Positions 1 to 9,367 of a stretch of DNA of 64,000 nt are shown in pieces. The stretch is from Hyphomicrobiales bacterium (GTDB lineage: Bacteria > Pseudomonadota > Alphaproteobacteria > Rhizobiales > Rhizobiaceae), in assembly GCA_900473805.1 (NCBI GenBank), contig UCMS01000011.1, positions 145,295-209,294 on the forward strand, written 5' to 3'. A program made the position numbers and the translations under genes. The first letter of the stretch is position 1, and each line of letters begins with the position of its first letter. Under the pieces are notes generated by a model. That model was not told where the DNA came from. It did not search any database and worked only from the letters and a program-made list of their open reading frames with translations.

Positions 1-1472
1 TTCTGCATGACCATCACATGGTCCGCAAAGTCGCGCACGACGGGCAGATCATGGGCGATGAAGATGAAGGCGATGCCCATCTCCTTGCGCAGCTTGTCGA
101 GGAGCGCGATCACCTGCGCCTGGACCGAAACGTCGAGCGCAGACACGGCCTCATCGCAGATGATCAGTTGCGGCTCGAGCGCGAGCGCCCGGGCAATCGC
201 GATACGCTGGCGCTGGCCGCCGGAAAACTGGTGTGGATAGCGGCCCATGTGCTCCGGCCCGAGCCCGACCTGGGTCAAAAGCTCGGCGACGCGATCTCGC
301 CACCTGGCCCTCGGCAGGATGTCCGGGTGGATGACCCAGGCTTCCGAGATCAGCTGGTAAACGGTCATGCGCGGATTGAGCGACTGGGTTGGATCCTGAA
401 AGACCATCTGCAGGTCGCGGCGCAGTTTGTAGAGTTCGGCCGGGGAGAGCTGGAAAAGGTCCCTACCCTTCCAGAGGGCAGCTCCAGAATCCGGCTCGTC
501 GAGGCGAAGCAGAATGCGCGCGAGCGTCGATTTGCCGGAACCGCTTTCCCCGACGACGGCCATCGTCTCGCCCGCGAGAAGGTCGAAAGAAACGCCTTTG
601 AGCGCCTTAAAGGCACCGTAACTCTTGCGCACGTCCCGCACGCTCAAGACCGGCTCGGCACCCTTCAGCGGCTCGTGCATCTCGCCCTTGCCGGGTGCCG
701 CCGCGATCAGCTTCCTCGTATAGGGATGTTGCGGGTTCTTGTAGACTTCGCGCACCGTGCCGGCCTCGACCAGAACGCCCTTTTCCATCACCACGACACG
801 GTCCGCGATCTCGGCGACGACGCCGAGATCGTGTGTGATGATGAGAACGGCCATCCCGGTCTCGCGCTGCAGCTCCTTGAGAAGCGCCAGCACTTCGGCC
901 TGCACGGTAACGTCGAGCGCAGTGGTCGGCTCATCCGCAATCAGGAGATCGGGACGCAACGCCAGCGCCATCGCGATCATCACGCGCTGGCGCTGACCAC
1001 CTGAGAATTCATGCGGGTATTTGTTCAGCGCATGAGCCGGATCGGGGATTCCGACGCGGCCGAGAAGGCGAAGGGCCTCCGACTGGGCTGTCGTATTGTC
1101 GGTGCCATGCGTGGTCAGCGCCTCTCGGATCTGCCAGCCGACCGTATAGACCGGATTGAGATGGCTGAGCGGGTCCTGAAAGATCATCGCAATCTTGCGA
1201 CCATTGATCTCACGCCGCTCCGCGAGTGGCATCTTCAGAAGGTCGGCGCCGTCGAGCAGGATTTCGCCCGAGCTGATGCGCCCGGGCGGCATGTCGATGA
1301 GGTTCATGATCGCCGACGATGAGACCGACTTGCCCGACCCACTCTCGCCGAGGATCGCGAGCGTCTCGCCGCGATCGAGATGATAGGACATGTCGCGCAC
1401 GGCTTTGACCACGCCGACGGCCGTATGGAACTCGACAGAAAGGTTGCGGACTTCGAGAAGGTGGTCAGCCAT
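1..1472 (-). CDS. Peptide/nickel-type ABC transporter, fused double ATP-binding protein (partial)
   Basis: Energises a DppBC-type importer from the cytoplasmic face of the membrane. Two complete nucleotide-binding domains lie in one chain. The first has Walker A GESGSGKS near residues 42-49, the signature SGGQRQR, and the DEPTTALD Walker B/D-loop. The second has Walker A GESGSGKS near 305-312, again SGGQRQR, and DEAVSALD. The ATG at 1472 overlaps the end of the upstream permease gene by 8 bp, which fixes the start. About 490 codons are visible. The frame is still open at the window edge, so only the last part of the second domain is missing. Such fusions replace separate DppD and DppF proteins. 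The substrate cannot be read from an ATPase. Confidence 0.93.
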   Translation of the reverse strand, partial: MADHLLEVRNLSVEFHTAVGVVKAVRDMSYHLDRGETLAILGESGSGKSVSSSAIMNLIDMPPGRISSGEILLDGADLLKMPLAERREINGRKIAMIFQDPLSHLNPVYTVGWQIREALTTHGTDNTTAQSEALRLLGRVGIPDPAHALNKYPHEFSGGQRQRVMIAMALALRPDLLIADEPTTALDVTVQAEVLALLKELQRETGMAVLIITHDLGVVAEIADRVVVMEKGVLVEAGTVREVYKNPQHPYTRKLIAAAPGKGEMHEPLKGAEPVLSVRDVRKSYGAFKALKGVSFDLLAGETMAVVGESGSGKSTLARILLRLDEPDSGAALWKGRDLFQLSPAELYKLRRDLQMVFQDPTQSLNPRMTVYQLISEAWVIHPDILPRARWRDRVAELLTQVGLGPEHMGRYPHQFSGGQRQRIAIARALALEPQLIICDEAVSALDVSVQAQVIALLDKLRKEMGIAFIFIAHDLPVVRDFADHVMVMQ

Positions 1473-2382
1473 GCTTGGACCCTTTCATTTCCAGACGCCA
1501 GCGCTGCACCGGATCGAGCGCAATCCGCATCCAGTTCGAGAGAAGGTTCAGCGACATCGTCGTCAGGATGATCGCGAGGCCCGGCCAGAAGGAAAGCCAC
1601 CAGGCATTGGTCAGATACTGCCGTCCCTGGCTGATCATCAGGCCCCAGGTGATCTCCGGCGGCTGAATGCCGATGCCGAGGAAGGAAAGCGCGCTTTCGG
1701 CCAGCATGACATAGGCAAAATCGAGCGTTGCCAGCGTGGTGAGCGTGGGGAGAACCACCGGCAGGATATGCCGGAAGAGAATGCGTTTGCTCGATGCTCC
1801 CATGACGCGGGCGGCCTGGACGAACATGCGTTCGCGGATCTCCAGCACCTCCGCTCGCGTGGTGCGCAGATAGACGGGGATGCGCGTGATCGCGAGCACC
1901 ATCATGAGGTTCAGGATCGACGAACCGAGGATGTAGAGCACGATCACGGCGATCAACAGCGACGGGAAGGACATGATGACGTCGGCCAGCCGCATGATGA
2001 TCTGACTGACCCGCGGCGAAGAAAAACCAGCGATCAGGCCGAGAAGCGTGCCGGTGATGGCCGATATCAGCACGGCACCGGCGGCAACCATGACGGTGTT
2101 CTGGGTGGCGACGATGATGCGCGCGAGCAGCGGACGACCAAGCGCATCGGCGCCCATCCACCAGACCCAGGCCTTCTCGAAATCGAACGGGGCGGCGTTT
2201 CGCCCGCGCAGGTTCTGCTTGGTGGCAAGATCGCCAAGCCAACTCGGACCGATGATCGCCATGACCACGATGACGATCAGGAAGATTGCCGCGCAGAGGG
2301 CAAACTTGTCGGCCATCAGCATGCGGAACATGCGCTTTGCCGCATGGGGCTCATCAATCAAGGCAGTTGCTTCGATAGACAT
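1465..2382 (-). CDS. Peptide/nickel-type ABC transporter permease, DppC-like
   Basis: Inner-membrane permease of the importer, about 305 residues, with hydrophobic segments spread along the chain. It has the BPD_transp_1 coupling region (around RVMGASSKRILFRHILP), which matches DppC/OppC proteins. The longer reading frame opens at 2424, but the ATG at 2382 follows an AGGAGG six bases upstream and gives the normal DppC start (MSIEATAL). It starts 10 bp after the stop of the DppB-like gene and overlaps the ATPase gene by 8 bp, so the three genes are one operon. The N-terminal extension before the first membrane segment is typical of DppC proteins. Confidence 0.93.
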   Translation of the reverse strand: MSIEATALIDEPHAAKRMFRMLMADKFALCAAIFLIVIVVMAIIGPSWLGDLATKQNLRGRNAAPFDFEKAWVWWMGADALGRPLLARIIVATQNTVMVAAGAVLISAITGTLLGLIAGFSSPRVSQIIMRLADVIMSFPSLLIAVIVLYILGSSILNLMMVLAITRIPVYLRTTRAEVLEIRERMFVQAARVMGASSKRILFRHILPVVLPTLTTLATLDFAYVMLAESALSFLGIGIQPPEITWGLMISQGRQYLTNAWWLSFWPGLAIILTTMSLNLLSNWMRIALDPVQRWRLEMKGSKHG

Positions 2383-2392
2383 GTCCGCCTCC

Positions 2393-3307
2393 TCAGTTCC
2401 GGATACGCGGATCGAGCAGCGCATAGGCGAGGTCGATCAGCAGGTTCATGAGGAAGATGGCAAGCGCCGTCACAAGGATCGCCGCCAAGACCACGTTGAA
2501 GTCGCGTTGCAGGATGGAATCGATCATCAGCTTGCCCACGCCGGGAAAGCCGAAGATGGTCTCGATGATCACGGCCCCGTTGAGAAGGCTGGCGGCCTGG
2601 TCGCCGATAACAGTGATGACCGGGAGCATGGCGTTGCGCAGCGCGTGGACAAAGATGATCGGGGTCGATTTCACCCCCTTGGCCCGCGCAGTTTTGACAT
2701 AGGCAGATGACAGCGCAGAAATCATCGACCCGCGCACAACCTGAACGATGATGCCGAAGGGCCTGACGAAGAGGACGGATATCGGCAGGATCCAATGCCA
2801 GATGGTGCCGGTGCCCGATGTCGGCAGCCAGGACAGGTTCACTGCGAAAATGACGATCGCGACGATGGCCAGCCAGAAATCAGGGACCGAGGCTCCTACG
2901 AGCGAAACGATGGACGAGAAGCGGTCGAAGAAACCGCCGGCACGGAAGGCGGCGAGTGAACCGACAACGATGGCGGCGGCCGTGACGAGGCTCATGGTGA
3001 TCACCGCCAGCCACAGCGTCCACACGAAAGCTTCCAGCACGACGTCCAGGGCCGGCCGCGCCTTGCGGAGGGACTCACCCAGATCCCCGGTTGCCACGTC
3101 GGCGACGTAATGACCGAACTGCACCAGAAGTGGATCATTCAGACCATGCAGTTCCCGGAACTGGTTCTTCATCTCCTCCGAAGCTTCGACCGGCAGGAAG
3201 AGAGCCGCCGGGTCGCCGGTCAGACGGGAGAGGAAGAAGACCATGACGACGAGCCCGATCAACGAGATCAGACTGGCCACGGCGCGTTTTCGGATGAAGC
3301 TCAGCAT
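2393..3307 (-). CDS. Peptide/nickel-type ABC transporter permease, DppB-like
   Basis: First permease subunit, 304 residues. It begins with the family-typical N-terminal membrane segment (RKRAVASLISLIGLVVMVFF) and the DppB-type periplasmic stretch containing LTGDPAALFLP. The ABC-coupling loop (KTARAKGVKSTPIIFVHALR) and the GxIIxExxFxxPGxGxL-like motif near residue 255 (VIIETIFGFPGVGKL) are present. It follows the binding-protein gene after an 80-bp gap that carries two strong hairpins. It works as a heterodimer with the DppC-like permease downstream. Confidence 0.93.
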   Translation of the reverse strand: MLSFIRKRAVASLISLIGLVVMVFFLSRLTGDPAALFLPVEASEEMKNQFRELHGLNDPLLVQFGHYVADVATGDLGESLRKARPALDVVLEAFVWTLWLAVITMSLVTAAAIVVGSLAAFRAGGFFDRFSSIVSLVGASVPDFWLAIVAIVIFAVNLSWLPTSGTGTIWHWILPISVLFVRPFGIIVQVVRGSMISALSSAYVKTARAKGVKSTPIIFVHALRNAMLPVITVIGDQAASLLNGAVIIETIFGFPGVGKLMIDSILQRDFNVVLAAILVTALAIFLMNLLIDLAYALLDPRIRN

Positions 3308-3326
3308 GGCACCCTCGGAGAAAACG

Positions 3327-3351
3327 ATGCGGCGGGATCATCCCGCCGCAT
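3327..3351 (-). terminator. Perfect hairpin in the binding-protein/permease gap (first of two)
   Basis: A 12-base arm (ATGCGGCGGGAT) and its exact complement are separated by one base; a real loop would take up a few pairs. It lies between the binding-protein stop (3388) and the DppB-like start (3307). There is no following T-run, so it is better read as an mRNA-stabilising or attenuating element than as a full terminator. Confidence 0.6.
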
Positions 3352-3364
3352 GACTTGCGTTGCG

Positions 3365-3383
3365 CGGGCGGCGATGCCGCCCG
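3365..3383 (-). terminator. Second GC hairpin directly after the binding-protein stop
   Basis: CGGGCGGC and GCCGCCCG are perfect 8-base arms with a 3-base loop, starting five bases after the binding-protein stop codon. With the hairpin at 3327-3351 it forms a tandem pair. Such structures commonly protect the abundant binding-protein message from 3' decay. Confidence 0.6.
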
Positions 3384-3387
3384 GTAG

Positions 3388-4887
3388 TTACTTTATCTTG
3401 ATCTCGGACAGCTGGAGCATGGAATTCGTCGCCATGGTCGGCTTGAAGTCCAGACGCTCGGAGACACGCGAGAAACCAACCATGTGGAAGAGAAGCACAT
3501 CGGCGACGACATCGTCATGCAGATAAGCGATCAGCTCAGACCAGAGCTTCGCGCGCTCGTCGCCGACGGCAGCCGACGCACGCTTGATCAGGTCATCGAC
3601 CTTCGGATCGGAGAAGCCCGACTGAGTCCCATCAGTCGCATACTTGAAGAACATCGAGAAGGACGGATCGCCCTTCGAGTTGTCGTGCATGGCAGCAACA
3701 AGCTGCGGACCGCGGCCCTCGGCGAAGGGCTTCGAGTAATACTGCTCGTGCTCGGCGACTTCCACGAACTTGAGGTCAACCTTGAGGCCGACTTCCTGCA
3801 GCTGCTGCTGGATGGCTTCCATGATTTCGGTGACGTTCGGGAAATTGGCCGAACGGGCGATGATGGTGATCGGGGTATCGACCTTCACGCCGTCAGCCTT
3901 GGCTTCCTCGATCAGCTTCTTGGCTGCCTCGGGATCATAGGCCGGCACCTTCACGTCCTTGTTCCAGCCGAGTGTCGGCGGCGGCACGATGGCGGTGGCC
4001 AGCAGGGCGCTGTCCGGCAACAGCGTCCCGAGGAAGGCCTGGCGATCGATCGCAAGGTTCAGCGCCCGGCGGATCCGGACATCGTTCAGCGGCTCGATGT
4101 TGTGATCGATGCGCAGATAGACGGTTTCACTGTCAAGATAGGAGAAGTCGGTTGCCGGATTGGTGGCCTCGACCTGAGAAATCGACGGCGAAAGATCGGC
4201 CTCGCCGGCCTGAACCATCGCGGCGCGGACAGCAGGATCGGCGCGGAACAGGTAGGTCGCTTCGGTCACTTCCGGCTTCGCACCCCAGTAGTCGTCGCGG
4301 CTGGTCAGAACGATCTGCTGGCCGGGCGTCCAGTTGGACAGCTTGTAAGGGCCGGTACCGACAGGTTCGCGGACGAATTCGAGCGGCGTTTCCTCGGGAA
4401 CGATGGTCACCAGCGTGAGCAGCAAAGGCAGGATCGGCTGAACCGGATCAGCCTTGAAATCCACCGTGTAGTCGTCGACCACGGTCGGGGTCACCGTCAT
4501 GCCGCCGAAGTAGCGACGCGACTCGCAGGTGTTCTTGTCACTCATGATGCGGTCAAAGCTGTGCTTGACGTCCTTGGCATCAAAACCCGTGCCGTCGGAG
4601 AACTTCACGCCCTGGCGGAGATGGAAGCGCCAGCTACCGTCGGCATTCTGCTCCCACTTCTCAGCGAGACGGGGCTGAACACCGGTGCCGCCACGGATGT
4701 CGAGTTCCGTCAGCGTCTCGCTGACATTCTCCATGATGATGCGGCCGATATTCGAGCGCGTCGCCATGCAGGGCTCGAGCAGGTCGGCCTCTTCGGCAAG
4801 CACCACTTTGATCGGACCGGATCCGGCATAAACAGGCGATAGGGACGTGCCCATGACCAGGGCACACAACAATGCAGTCTTTCTCAT
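3388..4887 (-). CDS. ABC transporter substrate-binding protein, SBP_bac_5 family
   Basis: Periplasmic solute receptor of the importer, 499 residues, the usual length for DppA/OppA-like proteins. A Sec signal peptide (MRKTALLCALVMGTSLSPVYA) runs to about residue 21. Family landmarks are LAEKWEQNADGSWRFHLRQG with VKFSDG, EPVGTGPYKL, and DVRIRRALNLAIDRQAF. Two ATGs are possible, 4893 and 4887. The second has AGGAG at a 7-base spacing and is chosen. It follows the DMT exporter gene by about 20 bp and is probably cotranscribed with it. The ligand is unknown; an acid-sugar conjugate or peptide would fit the divergent neighbours, but that is inference. Confidence 0.93.
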   Translation of the reverse strand: MRKTALLCALVMGTSLSPVYAGSGPIKVVLAEEADLLEPCMATRSNIGRIIMENVSETLTELDIRGGTGVQPRLAEKWEQNADGSWRFHLRQGVKFSDGTGFDAKDVKHSFDRIMSDKNTCESRRYFGGMTVTPTVVDDYTVDFKADPVQPILPLLLTLVTIVPEETPLEFVREPVGTGPYKLSNWTPGQQIVLTSRDDYWGAKPEVTEATYLFRADPAVRAAMVQAGEADLSPSISQVEATNPATDFSYLDSETVYLRIDHNIEPLNDVRIRRALNLAIDRQAFLGTLLPDSALLATAIVPPPTLGWNKDVKVPAYDPEAAKKLIEEAKADGVKVDTPITIIARSANFPNVTEIMEAIQQQLQEVGLKVDLKFVEVAEHEQYYSKPFAEGRGPQLVAAMHDNSKGDPSFSMFFKYATDGTQSGFSDPKVDDLIKRASAAVGDERAKLWSELIAYLHDDVVADVLLFHMVGFSRVSERLDFKPTMATNSMLQLSEIKIK

Positions 4888-4910
4888 TTCCATTCTCCTC
4901 CCAGATGAAT

Positions 4911-5786
4911 TCAGTTTGAAGCTTTCACGCCTCTCGAGCGCGCAGCCATGAGCGCAGCGAGGCAGATCAGAACGGCACCAACCACGGTCGTCAGGGCGAT
5001 GGTTTCATTGAACAAGGCAAAACCACCGAGCGCCACGAGGGGCAGCCGCAGAAAGTCGACTGGCGCGACGACACTTGCGGGGGCAAGCGACATGGCATGG
5101 GTCATCAGACCCATGCAGCTTGTGCCAACCACGCCCTGAAGGGCCAGCAATGCCAGCTCCCGATTTCCGGGCACGGCAAAAAAGGGCACAGCCATCACAA
5201 GCGATATCGGCACGGTGAGCAGCAGGTTCCACACGACAAGGGTCGACGTCGCGTCGCCGCGTGACATTGATTTCAGGATCAACTGGATACCGGCCTGCAG
5301 AAATGCACCGACGAGAGCGAGACCGATGGCCAGCGTGAAACCCGAGGCAGATGGACCGACAACGATCATCGCCCCTGAAAAACCAACCAGCACTGCACAA
5401 AACATGGCAAGCCCCGGCCTTTCGCCGAGCACAAAGGCAGCCCCGAGCACGACGAAGATCGGCGACATGAAGGCGATGGCCGTCACATCCGCCAGCGGCC
5501 CCATGCTGAACGCAGCGAAAAAGGCAACCATCGCCAAGAGCTTGAACAAAGCCCGCAAAGCATGCTGACCAAGCCTAAAACTCGAAATAAGCACCCGCGG
5601 CCTCAGAGCCAGGAAAGGCAGCACAAGAACGACGCCAAAAAGAGCCCGGAAAAACGCGATGACAAACGGATGGACGGCGCCATCAAGGGCACGCACGATC
5701 ACGGCGTCGGATGCCGCGAGTGCAGCAGCTCCGATCGCGAAGAGCACTGCTGCGGAAACCCGTTCGCGCCTCTCTTCACATTGCAT
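4911..5786 (-). CDS. DMT/EamA-family transporter
   Basis: Integral membrane protein of about 291 residues with roughly ten hydrophobic segments in two EamA repeats (approximately residues 13-140 and 150-280). It shows the repeat-end sequence VVLGAAFVLGERPGLAMFCAVL and its second-half counterpart LVALGGFALFNETIALTTVV. Family members move metabolites or amino acids, often outward. The open frame extends to 5897, but the ATG at 5786 has GGGAGGG just upstream and starts shortly before the first membrane helix. It is the first gene of the minus-strand transporter operon and is divergent from the sialidase-fold gene at 6019. The substrate cannot be assigned. Confidence 0.85.
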   Translation of the reverse strand: MQCEERRERVSAAVLFAIGAAALAASDAVIVRALDGAVHPFVIAFFRALFGVVLVLPFLALRPRVLISSFRLGQHALRALFKLLAMVAFFAAFSMGPLADVTAIAFMSPIFVVLGAAFVLGERPGLAMFCAVLVGFSGAMIVVGPSASGFTLAIGLALVGAFLQAGIQLILKSMSRGDATSTLVVWNLLLTVPISLVMAVPFFAVPGNRELALLALQGVVGTSCMGLMTHAMSLAPASVVAPVDFLRLPLVALGGFALFNETIALTTVVGAVLICLAALMAARSRGVKASN

Positions 5787-5895
5787 GACACCCTCCCAGA
5801 CCGACCTCCTCGTCGGCATGTGCGAACCATCCAACTTCCGCTCTTGTTTGTCAAATGATTTTGCTATGTAAAATTCAATCAAGTCGGACCATTTC

Positions 5896-5920
5896 AATAT
5901 CTATATTTATATCAGATATT
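5896..5920. promoter_or_regulatory. AT-rich inverted repeat in divergent promoter region
   Basis: AATATC and GATATT are perfect 6-base arms 13 bases apart, in a strikingly AT-rich patch between the divergent DMT and sialidase-fold genes (5787-6018). It is a candidate operator shared by both promoters, perhaps for the FadR-like regulator at 9368-10093. No convincing -35/-10 pair was found. The assignment is inference. Confidence 0.3.
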
Positions 5921-6018
5921 TAGCTTTCACATCTCAAAAAAATCCGCCTCATTCCAACATAAACAAACTTGACAACTTTATCGAAAAGGCGGAATTCAGA
6001 GACTGAGAGGAGTGCTCC

Positions 6019-7209
6019 ATGACCCCTGATGATATCGCCCGGCGCATGACCGGCGCACTCACCGCGACCCACGAAGGCCGGATCGAGGCATTCCTGCCAT
6101 CACCGATGATCCAGAACCATGCCTCTTTCCTGCACAGACGGGCTGACGGCAGCCTCATCTGCGCCTGGTTCGGCGGATCACTCGAAGGCAAGTCCGATAT
6201 TTCCATCTACGCCTCGGTATTGCCGAAAGGCGCGTCAACCTGGGGACCACCGCAGCGCCTGAGCTCCGATCCCGACCATTCCGAGCAGAACCCTGTCCTG
6301 TTCCAAGCACCCGACGGCCGTCTGCTCCTGATCCACACGTCGCAGCCTTCGGGAAATCAGGACGAATGCCGGATCAGGATGACGGAGATTGCAATGGATG
6401 CCGCCGACTCGACGCGACTGACCGCTGCGGAAGGGCGCTATCTCGACCTGCCTCGCGGCAGTTTCGTGCGCGCGCCCGTCGTCGTCCGCGCCGACGGCGC
6501 CTGGCTTCTCCCTATCTTCCGATGCATCCCGCGCCCCGGGCAGAAATGGAATGGCAGCCACGACACGGCAGCTATCGGCATCAGCAGAGATGCAGGCGAG
6601 ACGTGGTCACTCGATGAGCTCCCGAATTCAATCGGCTGCGTGCACATGTCTCCGGTGCCCCTGGACGCGACCAGGACAGCCGCCTTTTTCCGCCGTCGTC
6701 AGGCAGACTTCGTCTATCGCACCGAGAGCATGGATCAGGGCCTCACATGGACGATCCCTGCACCGACCGACCTGCCGAACAACAACTCTTCCATCGCGGC
6801 GATCTCGCTCGATGACGGCCGGATTGCGATTATCTGTAATCCTGTCAATGCTGCAGCCTCGCCGGACCGTCGGACCTCTCTCTATGATGAACTCGGAGAA
6901 CAGGATGACAGGCCGGAGGCGGATCCGACGGGGGGCTGTGCGCCCGTCTGGGGCGTGCCACGAGCGCCAGTCACCGTCTGCATTTCGAGCGATGGCGGAC
7001 TGACCTTCCCGCAGCGTATCCAGATCGAAAATGGTCCGGGCACCTGCCTTTCCAACGATTCGACTGACGGGCGAAACAAGGAAATGTCCTATCCCTGGCT
7101 GCTCGCCGATCAGGATGGTTCTCTGCACATCGCCTACACCTACCACCGGCGCGCGATCAAATATGTCCGTCTCGCCCCCGGCTGGGATCGCACCGAAAAC
7201 GGAGAGTGA
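6019..7209 (+). CDS. Sialidase-fold (BNR/Asp-box) protein
   Basis: A 396-residue protein of the six-bladed beta-propeller sialidase superfamily (BNR_2 type). Three Asp-box-like repeats are visible: SRDAGETW near residue 191, SMDQGLTW near 238 and SSDGGLTF near 322. No signal peptide is apparent, so it probably acts in the cytoplasm on an imported glycan or acid-sugar conjugate. The ATG at 6019 follows GAGAGGAG at a good spacing. One base separates its stop from the pdxA2 gene, so they are translationally linked. A neuraminidase catalytic set was not confirmed. Relatives include hydrolases and lyases acting on uronic-acid-containing glycans, so true sialidase activity is unproven. Confidence 0.75.
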   Translation: MTPDDIARRMTGALTATHEGRIEAFLPSPMIQNHASFLHRRADGSLICAWFGGSLEGKSDISIYASVLPKGASTWGPPQRLSSDPDHSEQNPVLFQAPDGRLLLIHTSQPSGNQDECRIRMTEIAMDAADSTRLTAAEGRYLDLPRGSFVRAPVVVRADGAWLLPIFRCIPRPGQKWNGSHDTAAIGISRDAGETWSLDELPNSIGCVHMSPVPLDATRTAAFFRRRQADFVYRTESMDQGLTWTIPAPTDLPNNNSSIAAISLDDGRIAIICNPVNAAASPDRRTSLYDELGEQDDRPEADPTGGCAPVWGVPRAPVTVCISSDGGLTFPQRIQIENGPGTCLSNDSTDGRNKEMSYPWLLADQDGSLHIAYTYHRRAIKYVRLAPGWDRTENGE

Positions 7210-7210
7210 C

Positions 7211-8167
7211 ATGAGCGGCATCATCGGCATCACCATGGGCGATCCCTGCGGCGTCGGCCCCGAAATATCAGTCCGCGCTCTGGCAGAAATGTCGGCACCG
7301 GATCGCGCTGCCACGCGGATCTACGGTAACTTGGCGACACTCGAAGCCGCCCGCACCGCACTTGGGCTTGATCTGGACCTTTCGCCTCATGTCGTCGACA
7401 TCGAGGTTGAAGGCGCACCCCTGCCCTGGGGAACGCTGAGCCCGGTCGCGGGTGATGCTGCCTTTCGCTTCATCGAGAAAGCCGTGCGCGACGCCGAGGC
7501 CGGCAAGATCGACTGCATCGTCACCGCTCCGATCAACAAGGAAGCGCTCAACCTCGCCGGCCATCATTACGATGGCCATACCGGCATGCTGCGAAGCCTG
7601 ACGGGCTCGAAGGCGGCCTATATGCTGCTCGCTTCAGAGCGATTGAAAGTCATTCATGTCTCCACCCATGTCTCTCTGCAGGAAGCCATCCAGCGCGCCA
7701 CGACGGAGCGTGTTCTGGCAACGATCAAGGCGGGCCATGATCACCTGAAGCGCATCGGTTATGACAAACCGCGCATCGCGGTGGCAGGCGTCAATCCGCA
7801 CTGCGGCGAAAACGGCCTCTTCGGCACGGAAGATGACGACCAGATCGCACCGGCCGTCGCCGCGGCGCGGGCTGAGGGCATCGATGTCCAGGGTCCGATC
7901 TCCGCCGACACGGTGTTCTACCGCGCCTATTCCGGCGCCTTCGATCTCGTCGTGGCCCAGTATCACGATCAGGGCCACATCCCGATCAAGCTGGTCGCTT
8001 TCGACACGGCCGTCAACGTCTCGGTAGAACTGCCGATCGACCGGACTTCGGTCGACCATGGCACAGCCTTCGATATCGCCGGCAAGGGCATCGCCAATCA
8101 CGGCAACATGAATTCCGCCATCGCCTATGCCCGCAGGCTGGTCGCTGGAAAAACCAATCAAGGATGA
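7211..8167 (+). CDS. pdxA2: PdxA2-type 4-phospho-acid-sugar dehydrogenase (PdxA family)
   Basis: NAD-dependent, divalent-metal-dependent oxidative decarboxylase of the PdxA family, 318 residues. Visible family motifs are [12 protein letters not shown] at the N-terminus, the central [36 protein letters not shown] (metal His) and the C-terminal [11 protein letters not shown]. The ATG at 7211 lies one base after the previous stop; a longer in-frame extension overlaps that gene and is rejected. A DUF1537 kinase gene nearby indicates the PdxA2 role: oxidising a 4-phosphorylated threonate/erythronate-type acid to a triose phosphate with loss of CO2, rather than vitamin B6 synthesis. That pairing is established for DUF1537 loci; the exact sugar here is inferred. 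Confidence 0.88.
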   Translation: MSGIIGITMGDPCGVGPEISVRALAEMSAPDRAATRIYGNLATLEAARTALGLDLDLSPHVVDIEVEGAPLPWGTLSPVAGDAAFRFIEKAVRDAEAGKIDCIVTAPINKEALNLAGHHYDGHTGMLRSLTGSKAAYMLLASERLKVIHVSTHVSLQEAIQRATTERVLATIKAGHDHLKRIGYDKPRIAVAGVNPHCGENGLFGTEDDDQIAPAVAAARAEGIDVQGPISADTVFYRAYSGAFDLVVAQYHDQGHIPIKLVAFDTAVNVSVELPIDRTSVDHGTAFDIAGKGIANHGNMNSAIAYARRLVAGKTNQG

Positions 8168-8172
8168 CAACG

Positions 8173-9285
8173 ATGACTGCATCCATCACCCTTCACCAGC
8201 CGCGCCGACTGCTCGTCGGCGCCGGTACAATCGGCGAGGTTGGCGGCCTTGTGTCCGACGCAAAATCAGCACTTGTCATCGCCACACCCATCACAGCAGG
8301 TTTCGTTGACCGGCTGAAGCTGCCGGCCAAGATCGAAATCTTCGACGCAATCCCGGGTGAGCCCGACGTGGCGACCCTTGAGGCGGCGCTTGCCGCGGCG
8401 CGTCGGGTCAAGCCGGAGGTGGTCATAGGCCTCGGCGGTGGCTCCGTGCTCGACGTCGCAAAACTCGTGGCGGTTCTCTGGGACAGCGAACAGACACTCG
8501 CCGACGTCGCGGGCCCCAACAAGGTGGCCGGACGCAAAACCCGGCTCGTGCAGGTCGCAACCACGGCAGGCACCGGGTCCGAAGCCGGCATCCGCTCGCT
8601 GATCACCGATCCGGTGAAGGGCGCCAAAATCGCGGTGGAAAGCCCCCACATGATCGCCGATATAGCCGTCCTCGATCCGCAGTTAACCTTCACGGTACCG
8701 CCGGCGGTCACGGCTGCCACGGGCGTCGATGCCATGGCGCACTGCGTCGAGGCCTTCACCAACAAGCGCGCCCATCCGATGATCGACGGCTTTGCCCGCA
8801 TGGGTTTCCGCCTGGTCGGCAAATATCTCGCCCGCGCGGTCAGGGATGGCTCGGACACGGAAGCCCGCGAAGGCATGATGCTCGCATCCTACTATGGTGG
8901 CATCTGCCTCGGCCCGGTCAACACCGCGGCGGGCCACGCGATCGCCTATCCGCTCGGCACCCGTCTTGGTCTGCCCCATGGCCTGGCGAATGCCATCGTC
9001 TTCCCCCATGTGCTCGCCTTCAACCAGCCGGTGGTTCCGGACAAGACGGCCGAAGTCGCTGAGGCCCTCGGCTTCGGCACGAGTTCAGCAGGGGCCCTGC
9101 TCGAAAACGCTTGCCGTTTCTGCACCGATCTCGATATCGAGATGCAGCTTTCCCGTCATGGCGCGAAAGAAGACGCTCTGGCAGCATATGCAGCGGAAGC
9201 GCATGCCAATCGGCGTCTCATGGACAACAATCCCGCCGACATGGCAGTCGAGGACGTGCTGGCGATCTATCGAGCGGCCTATTGA
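8173..9285 (+). CDS. Iron-containing alcohol dehydrogenase family protein
   Basis: Group III (Fe-type) dehydrogenase, about 370 residues. It has the nucleotide-binding GLGGGSVLDVAK near residue 84, the TTAGTGSEA motif near 130, and the metal-binding region with DAMAHCVEA and AAGHAIAYPLG followed by LPHGLANA. It probably oxidises or reduces an intermediate of the acid-sugar pathway; some relatives are maleylacetate reductases, so the substrate is open. An ATG at 8164 overlaps the pdxA2 stop by 4 bp, but the ATG at 8173 has AAGGA at an 8-base spacing and is preferred. A strong bidirectional terminator follows the gene. Confidence 0.87.
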   Translation: MTASITLHQPRRLLVGAGTIGEVGGLVSDAKSALVIATPITAGFVDRLKLPAKIEIFDAIPGEPDVATLEAALAAARRVKPEVVIGLGGGSVLDVAKLVAVLWDSEQTLADVAGPNKVAGRKTRLVQVATTAGTGSEAGIRSLITDPVKGAKIAVESPHMIADIAVLDPQLTFTVPPAVTAATGVDAMAHCVEAFTNKRAHPMIDGFARMGFRLVGKYLARAVRDGSDTEAREGMMLASYYGGICLGPVNTAAGHAIAYPLGTRLGLPHGLANAIVFPHVLAFNQPVVPDKTAEVAEALGFGTSSAGALLENACRFCTDLDIEMQLSRHGAKEDALAAYAAEAHANRRLMDNNPADMAVEDVLAIYRAAY

Positions 9286-9309
9286 GCCGTCAGCATCGCA
9301 ATCAAATGA

Positions 9310-9331
9310 AAAGGGGCCAGGCGGCCCCTTT
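9310..9331. terminator. Bidirectional Rho-independent terminator
   Basis: AAAGGGGCC and GGCCCCTTT are perfect 9-base arms with a 4-base loop, between the convergent dehydrogenase gene (ends 9285) and the FadR-like regulator gene (ends 9368 on the minus strand). The A-run on one side and T-run on the other suit termination in both directions. Confidence 0.85.
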
Positions 9332-9367
9332 CTTGCTTCAGGATTTTGGATGCCTGGCGGCATGGGC

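Noticed and set aside
18..1004. Long plus-strand reading frame at the left edge
   Set aside because: It is antisense to the fused ABC ATPase, whose Walker and signature motifs are plain on the minus strand. High-GC DNA commonly leaves such mirror frames open.
5969..5998. Sigma-70 promoter with TTGACA upstream of the sialidase-fold gene
   Set aside because: A good -35 is present, but the sequence 17 bases on (GAATTC) is a poor -10, so no promoter is called.
7211..8167. Vitamin B6 biosynthesis (pdxA proper)
   Set aside because: The family motifs fit PdxA, but the DUF1537 kinase nearby is the hallmark of the catabolic PdxA2 type.
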